Assembly: GCA_018268415.1 (NCBI GenBank) | Contig: JAFDWO010000002.1 | Location: forward strand, 1 to 55,106 | Reading direction: 5' to 3' | DNA length: 55,106 nucleotides | DNA from: Actinomycetota bacterium | Lineage (GTDB): Bacteria > Actinomycetota > Thermoleophilia > Solirubrobacterales > 70-9 | Shown: piece by piece, positions 50,969 to 55,106 of the stretch | Position numbering within the stretch: the first letter of the stretch is position 1 | Layout of the letters: every line of letters starts with the position of its first letter | Made by a program: the position numbers and the translations under genes | Notes under the pieces: model-generated | What the model was told of the DNA's origin: nothing | Databases searched by the model: none | The model's input: the letters and a program-made list of their open reading frames with translations, nothing else

Positions 50969-52489
50969 CTATTTCAGCTTTACCGTGAGGTTGGGCGAGT
51001 AGCCGAGCGTCGCGTGGTTCGAGCCGGCAATCAGGACGGCGCGGAAGACGCTCTTCGCGCTCACCTTGACGAGCTTGGAGGCGGTGCAGCCTTTGTCCGG
51101 TTTCAGCGCTTTGCCGAGGTTTTGCCAGGAGCGTTCGTCTTTGAGCTGGAAGAGGACGAGGCGCTGCCGGCAGGTGGCGGGAGGGTTCACGATCGCGGTC
51201 AGCTTCGTCTTCTTCCCTTTCACGACCTGTAGCGGCTTCGCTTTGATCCGGACTTTGTCTTCTTCCTTGGCCGGGGTCGCCGGGGCGCTCGGGGCGGCGC
51301 CTGACCCGCCGCCCGATGCGGTCGAGCCGCCACCACCCGCGGGACCTCCACCCACCGCGAACACCTGGATCTGGCCGAGCAGCGGCATGTAGGCGTAGAG
51401 GTCGCCGTTGGGCGCGAAGTCGAGCCGACTGAAGAAGGAGCGCGAATCGGCGAGATAGGAGACGCCGGCCTGGCAGGTGCCGATTTCGAGCCCGCAGACC
51501 TCCATCTGGTCAGTGCCGGTCAGAACCCCATAGCCGAAGGAGGCGATGTAGTGGCCGCCCGCGTCGAAGACCGAGATCCGCCGGTTCCCTGCCTCGCTGA
51601 CGTAGAGGTTCCCGGTGCCCGGCTGTCGCACGATCGACTGCGGACCGGATAGCTGCCCGGCGGCGCTGCCCGGCCCGACGCCGAACCGCAGGTCGAGCTG
51701 GGCGCCTGGGCCGGCGACCGTGTTGTAGTGGCTGATCTCGTTGCCCTCGGCGATGTAGAGGCCGCCGAGGCCAAGGGCGACGTCCTCCGGGTAGTCGACC
51801 CCGTCGGCGGCGTTCACGCCGGCGTGGCCACGTTCCCTTCCACATGCTTCGGGTTCTCCGAAGGTCGGGACCCCGCCGAGCCCGAGGTTGCAGCTTTCAA
51901 GTGCGAATGGTGGTTCCGCGACGAAGTTCTTGTTGATCCCCGCCCCGTGGAAGCCCTGCGGGTAGAAGGGGTGTGCTTTGGTCAGGTCGGCGGCGTTGAA
52001 GGTGCCGACTTTGTCTTCCTGGCCGAGGGCCAGCGCCCCGCTGCCATCGGGGAACACCCGCAGCATCGCCTGGTTGCCGCCGATCCGCCGGCTCGTCGCT
52101 TCGTCGTCGGCGACGAGGTCGTGCCCCGGGTCTCCGCCGGCGGCCTGATAGCTGATCAGGCGCTGGGAGAAGGGGTCGCCGCTGACCGTGGCGTAGACCC
52201 GATTGGCGTAGAACCCGATGCCCAGCGGGAAGTAGCTCGGCCGGCCGACCGCGAACCCGTCGCCCAGGTTGTTGCCTTCGTCGTCGTAGTGGGAGAAGCT
52301 CGCCGTGCTGCTGGAGCCGGCCGGCGTGGTCCAGATCGTGCCGTCGGGAGCCAAGCCATAGAGCGAGCTCATCCCGAAGGTGCGGGTCGGCGTGACCGAG
52401 AGCGCCGCCTGCGCGCCGCCGGCCAACGCCAGCGCCACGATCGAGGCGATCGCGAGCAGGACGGGAAGGCGCCTGGGGACGGGACACAC
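50969..52489 (-). CDS. Secreted beta-propeller (NHL-like) protein
   Basis: 506 residues. Signal peptide (PVLLAIASIVALALAGGAQA) at the N-terminus. The central part has repeated loops such as GPQSIVRQPGTGNLYVSEAG, NRRISVFDAGG, typical of NHL or six-bladed propeller repeats; the C-terminal ~110 residues form a beta domain with CRQRLVLFQ. A Gly/Ser/Ala/Pro linker separates them. Likely extracellular; function unknown. Located next to the IS5 remnant. Confidence 0.75.
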   Translation of the reverse strand: MCPVPRRLPVLLAIASIVALALAGGAQAALSVTPTRTFGMSSLYGLAPDGTIWTTPAGSSSTASFSHYDDEGNNLGDGFAVGRPSYFPLGIGFYANRVYATVSGDPFSQRLISYQAAGGDPGHDLVADDEATSRRIGGNQAMLRVFPDGSGALALGQEDKVGTFNAADLTKAHPFYPQGFHGAGINKNFVAEPPFALESCNLGLGGVPTFGEPEACGRERGHAGVNAADGVDYPEDVALGLGGLYIAEGNEISHYNTVAGPGAQLDLRFGVGPGSAAGQLSGPQSIVRQPGTGNLYVSEAGNRRISVFDAGGHYIASFGYGVLTGTDQMEVCGLEIGTCQAGVSYLADSRSFFSRLDFAPNGDLYAYMPLLGQIQVFAVGGGPAGGGGSTASGGGSGAAPSAPATPAKEEDKVRIKAKPLQVVKGKKTKLTAIVNPPATCRQRLVLFQLKDERSWQNLGKALKPDKGCTASKLVKVSAKSVFRAVLIAGSNHATLGYSPNLTVKLK

Positions 52490-52585
52490 GGCCCGACCAG
52501 GCTTCCATCTGGCTCGTCAATCGTCAAGGATCAAATTCAGTAGAGCCGGCGTGAACGCGGGCGCTCAAAGGTCGTACGAATACGT

Positions 52586-52606
52586 CAGGACGAATACCTC
52601 ATCCTG
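52586..52606. repeat. CAGGACGA / TCATCCTG pair near attC
   Basis: Direct CAGGACGA (52586) and inverted TCATCCTG (52599-52606) in the same arrangement as the cluster before attA. Candidate arm sites of the same integrase type. Confidence 0.55.
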
Positions 52607-52692
52607 TGCGGCCTGCCGAGACGGTTGCTCAGGGGCATGCTGTGACCACGGCATCCCGAGGTCCCTGCTTGCCTACGGTGCCGGCAAACAGG

Positions 52693-52723
52693 TTCTGCCA
52701 CTCGGATTCACCGAGTGGCAGAA
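52693..52723. other. Perfect 13-base inverted repeat
   Basis: TTCTGCCACTCGG and CCGAGTGGCAGAA flank a 5-base ATTCA loop. No T-run follows on either strand; it lies 130 bases before the attachment copy, so a protein-binding palindrome or hairpin with a role in recombination is possible. Confidence 0.5.
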
Positions 52724-52853
52724 ATCGCCGTGGATCGCCGCATATGGCGGCACGGCTCGGGCGTCTGTTCTTGGCCGTGCAGCTCTGCCGACAGCGAAAA
52801 AGCCCTGCTAATCGGCGGATTCTAACGTACCAGGCGTCGAACCGCGACGGCGA

Positions 52854-52896
52854 ATGGTAAGGAAGGGGTCACGAGTTCGAGTCTCGTTCCGGGCTT
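52854..52896 (+). repeat. attC: third tRNA-Thr(GGT) 3' half
   Basis: Identical to attA over the 43 bases, no 5' half present. Marks the right end of the third element region. Confidence 0.88.
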
Positions 52897-52912
52897 GTAG
52901 AAGCGCCTGCAG

Positions 52913-52936
52913 ATCGGCCCCTTTAGGGCCGATTTT
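52913..52936 (+). terminator. Terminator after attC
   Basis: ATCGGCCC and GGGCCGAT stem with CTTTA loop and TTTT tail. It corresponds to the terminator at 32203. Confidence 0.85.
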
Positions 52937-53267
52937 CGTGTGGGGATGTGCGGGATCTCGGATGGCGCAACAAGTGGCGCCTCGGCCGACGACCTGGCGT
53001 GGTCGGGGGTCGCACTCCCGTCCCGGCAAGGCGGGGCCACCCGCGTCGTCGTGACCTCACGCCGGCGGAGTCACGCGGCGCCGTGTGGAGCCTGAGCCAA
53101 CTCGACCCCGGCATCAGCCTCTCCGGCAAGATCGGCTTCCGTGACAGGGATCGAGCGCGACGCCGGCCGGGCGCCCTCGAATCCTCCCTCCCTTATATCT
53201 CCGCGCCTATGACGAAGGCGCCTGATCCGTATTTTTCGGCCCTCCGAGCCTGTGGTTAGATCGCCGC
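52937..53267. other. Intergenic region after attC
   Basis: 331 bases, no gene recognised. Its first ~70 bases resemble the bases after attB (GGGGATG, then GGCGCAAC/GCGCCAC patterns). Confidence 0.5.
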
Positions 53268-54257
53268 GTGGCTCCCAGCGACGGCCAAATAGAGCGTCCG
53301 GTATCGCTGCGCTTCGTTGGCGACTGGGGTGGGGCGAACCTGACCCGAGTCTGTGGCTGGCTCGCGCACGAGCTGCACGAGCGCAGCGGCGGCGGCGTCC
53401 ACAGCTGGATTCGTACCGGCGATGCCGGGATCGCCAACCTCGAGGCGCTTGGCCGCGCCGAGGTCGATGTCGCCGTCGTCACGCCATCGGCGATCGCGGC
53501 TCTCGCCACGCGCGGGCTCGGCCCGTTCGCCGGCCGGTCCTACCCATTCCTGCGCGCGATCGGCGAGCTCCCTCACCCCGATCGGCTGCTGCTCGCGATC
53601 CGCCGAGACCTTGGGGTCGAGTCGGTCGAGGACCTGCGCGAGCGTCAGCTGCCGCTTCGGCTTGCCACCTCGACCGCCGCGGGCGGCTCTTTCGCCGGCT
53701 ACGCCGCCGAGTGGCTGCTCGACGCCGCCGGCATTCCACTCGCCGCGATCCGCGAATGGGGCGGCGAGGTGATCGACCACGACGCGCCCTTCGCCTGCAT
53801 CGCCGAGCTCGAGGCCGGCAATGCCGACGCCGTGCTGCACGAGGCGGTGATGACGCCCTGGTGGCAGACCGTGGCGGCGAAGGTCCCGCTTTCCTTCATC
53901 TCATTTGCGCCCGAGCTGCTCGCGCGCGCCGAGGCGGAGCTCTGCTGTCCGCCGGACACGATCCCGGCCGGCTATATGCCCGGCATGGAGGCCGACGTCG
54001 AGACGGTCGAGTTCCGCGGCTACCTGGTCGTCGCCCGCGAGGAGATGGCGAGTGACGTCGCCGGCCTGCTGGCCTGGATCCTGGCAGAGACCGCGGAACA
54101 ATTCATCGCAATGAACTACCGCCACATCCCGGCCGACCGGGCTCCGATCCACTACCCGGTCACCCGGGAGGGCCTGTCCCATACGCCGATCCCGCTCCAC
54201 CCGGGGGCGGCCGACTACTACCGGGAGGCTGCTGCGGCGGCTCCCGCGACGAACTGA
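53268..54257 (+). CDS. TAXI-type TRAP transporter binding protein-like
   Basis: 329 residues from a GTG. GRAEVDVAVVTPSAIAALA, TSTAAGGSFAGYAAEWLLDA and TIPAGYMPGMEADVETVE fit TAXI-family solute-binding proteins. There is no clear signal peptide, which is unusual for a secreted receptor, so it may be a cytoplasmic homologue or the start may be wrong. The following hydrolase gene starts 12 bases later, probably in one transcript. Confidence 0.7.
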   Translation: MAPSDGQIERPVSLRFVGDWGGANLTRVCGWLAHELHERSGGGVHSWIRTGDAGIANLEALGRAEVDVAVVTPSAIAALATRGLGPFAGRSYPFLRAIGELPHPDRLLLAIRRDLGVESVEDLRERQLPLRLATSTAAGGSFAGYAAEWLLDAAGIPLAAIREWGGEVIDHDAPFACIAELEAGNADAVLHEAVMTPWWQTVAAKVPLSFISFAPELLARAEAELCCPPDTIPAGYMPGMEADVETVEFRGYLVVAREEMASDVAGLLAWILAETAEQFIAMNYRHIPADRAPIHYPVTREGLSHTPIPLHPGAADYYREAAAAAPATN

Positions 54258-54269
54258 GAGGAGATCGCG

Positions 54270-54986
54270 TTGAACGAGCAGCGCGCCGAGTCCTGCAGCG
54301 AATGGCTGACCTTGGAGGTCGGTGGCGCCGAGATGAACGCCTACCTGGCGGCGGGCCCGGGCGCCCCGCGGGGTGCCGTGGTCGTCCTGCAGGAGGCCTT
54401 CGGCGTCAACGCCCACATCCAGAGCGTCGCCAACCGGCTGGCGGCGGACGGTTACCTCGCTCTCGCTCCCGACCTCTTCCACCGCTCCGAGGAGGGGCTG
54501 GTCGACTACGGGAACCGGGAGGAGGCGATGGCGCGGATCGCTCGGCTCGGCGTCGAGGAGGTCGCCGCCGATGCCGGCGCCGCGGTGGCCGCGGCCCGCT
54601 CGCGGGCACCGGGGGCGCCGGTCTCGGTCCTCGGCTTCTGCTTCGGCGGCCGCGCCGCCTTCACCGCCGCCTGCGTGGTCGAGGGGATCGACCGGGCGGT
54701 CGTCTTCTATGGGCCGGGTATCGCATCCGGGCCCCACGCCGTCCTCGACCGGGTCGGCGGTATCTCCGCCCGGATGCTCCTCCTGTACGGCGGCGGGGAC
54801 CCGACGATCTCGGCCGCCGACCGCGAGGCGATCGAGGCGGCGCTGAGCGAGGCGGGAGTCGAGCACGAGAGCCGCGTCTACGCCGAGGCCGGCCACGCCT
54901 TCTTCTGCGACGCCCGCCCGTCCCTGTTTCGCGCCGGCCCGGCCCTCGACGCCTGGTTCGGGGTCCGGGACCTGCTCGCCGCATGA
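54270..54986 (+). CDS. Dienelactone hydrolase family protein
   Basis: 238 residues from a TTG start at 54270, supported by GAGAGGAG just before it. GFCFGGRAAF carries the Cys nucleophile of dienelactone hydrolases; GGGDPTIS and AGHAFF supply the Asp and His. Early LQEAFGVN contains the conserved Glu. It hydrolyses lactones or related esters; the context with the binding protein does not define a pathway. Confidence 0.88.
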   Translation: MNEQRAESCSEWLTLEVGGAEMNAYLAAGPGAPRGAVVVLQEAFGVNAHIQSVANRLAADGYLALAPDLFHRSEEGLVDYGNREEAMARIARLGVEEVAADAGAAVAAARSRAPGAPVSVLGFCFGGRAAFTAACVVEGIDRAVVFYGPGIASGPHAVLDRVGGISARMLLLYGGGDPTISAADREAIEAALSEAGVEHESRVYAEAGHAFFCDARPSLFRAGPALDAWFGVRDLLAA

Positions 54987-54997
54987 GACGTCCTGTG

Positions 54998-55106
54998 TCA
55001 ACCCCCCACGGGTTGAAGCTTCCTCAGATTGCCGTGAAGAGCCGGGTCATAGGGCACCCGGTCCCGCCAGCAACGCCAGAGCACCCGCAGCCAGGCCCGC
55101 CCCAGG
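54998..55106 (-). CDS. IS110-like transposase, C-terminal end (partial)
   Basis: The minus-strand frame reads RAWLRVLWRCWRDRVPYDPA, LHGNLRKLQP and stops at 54998-55000. It is the typical C-terminus of an IS110/IS116-type transposase. The rest lies beyond the window. Confidence 0.7.
   Translation of the reverse strand, partial: LGRAWLRVLWRCWRDRVPYDPALHGNLRKLQPVGG

Larger units (their letters stand above)
52490..52853. other. Intergenic region before attC
   Basis: 364 bases without a gene, holding the CAGGAYGA pair (52586-52606) and a perfect hairpin (52693-52723). Confidence 0.5.

Overview
The window is GC-rich actinobacterial DNA. Long overlapping genes with GTG/ATG starts, secreted proteins with repeated beta-sandwich or propeller architecture, and small winged-helix regulators with AT-hooks suggest a member of the Thermoleophilia (Solirubrobacterales-like); this placement is inferred, not proven. 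Most of the window is a nested array of integrative elements and their remains, with short stretches of ordinary chromosomal genes between them.

Layout. (1) About 1-24.28 kb: the right part of an integrative conjugative element. It has a tightly coupled conjugation operon (VirB4 ATPase split in two reading frames, TrbL/VirB6-like membrane protein, CHAP-type cell-wall hydrolase, small membrane protein, C5 cytosine methyltransferase, TraG/VirD4-like coupling ATPase, replication-relaxation protein, excisionase-like protein). A tyrosine integrase follows, with three small unknown genes behind it, then an XRE/ArsR-type regulatory junction and a 9-kb cargo of HEPN-like and unknown genes, including an ApeA-type anti-phage protein. 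The element ends at a 43-bp tRNA-Thr(GGT) 3'-half copy (attA, 24239). (2) 24.24-32.19 kb: a second element between attA and a second tRNA-Thr 3'-half (attB, 32144). It has a TGACCCA palindrome just inside each end and no integrase, and it carries a second ApeA-like protein, further HEPN-like proteins, a PIN/HTH toxin-antitoxin pair and a large unknown gene. (3) 32.2-52.9 kb: a mosaic ending at a third tRNA-Thr 3'-half (attC, 52854). It contains tRNA-Met and tRNA-Val 3' remnants, at least three decayed toxin-antitoxin loci, a dead IS3-family element, truncated genes and frameshifted genes. Apparently intact genes lie among them (SET protein, DEAD-box helicase, DMT-like membrane protein, cold-shock protein, HAD phosphatase plus 2H phosphoesterase, delta-60-repeat and beta-propeller secreted proteins). 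(4) 52.9-55.1 kb: chromosome-like genes (TAXI-type binding protein, dienelactone hydrolase) and the end of an IS110-like transposase.

How it works together. The conjugation operon and integrase would move element 1. The three tRNA-Thr copies and the shared CAGGAYGA motifs near attA and attC indicate repeated use of one attachment site by related integrases. Cargo next to each attachment copy is rich in candidate abortive-infection proteins, which makes this an accretion-type defence island. No intact tRNA, rRNA gene or CRISPR array was seen.
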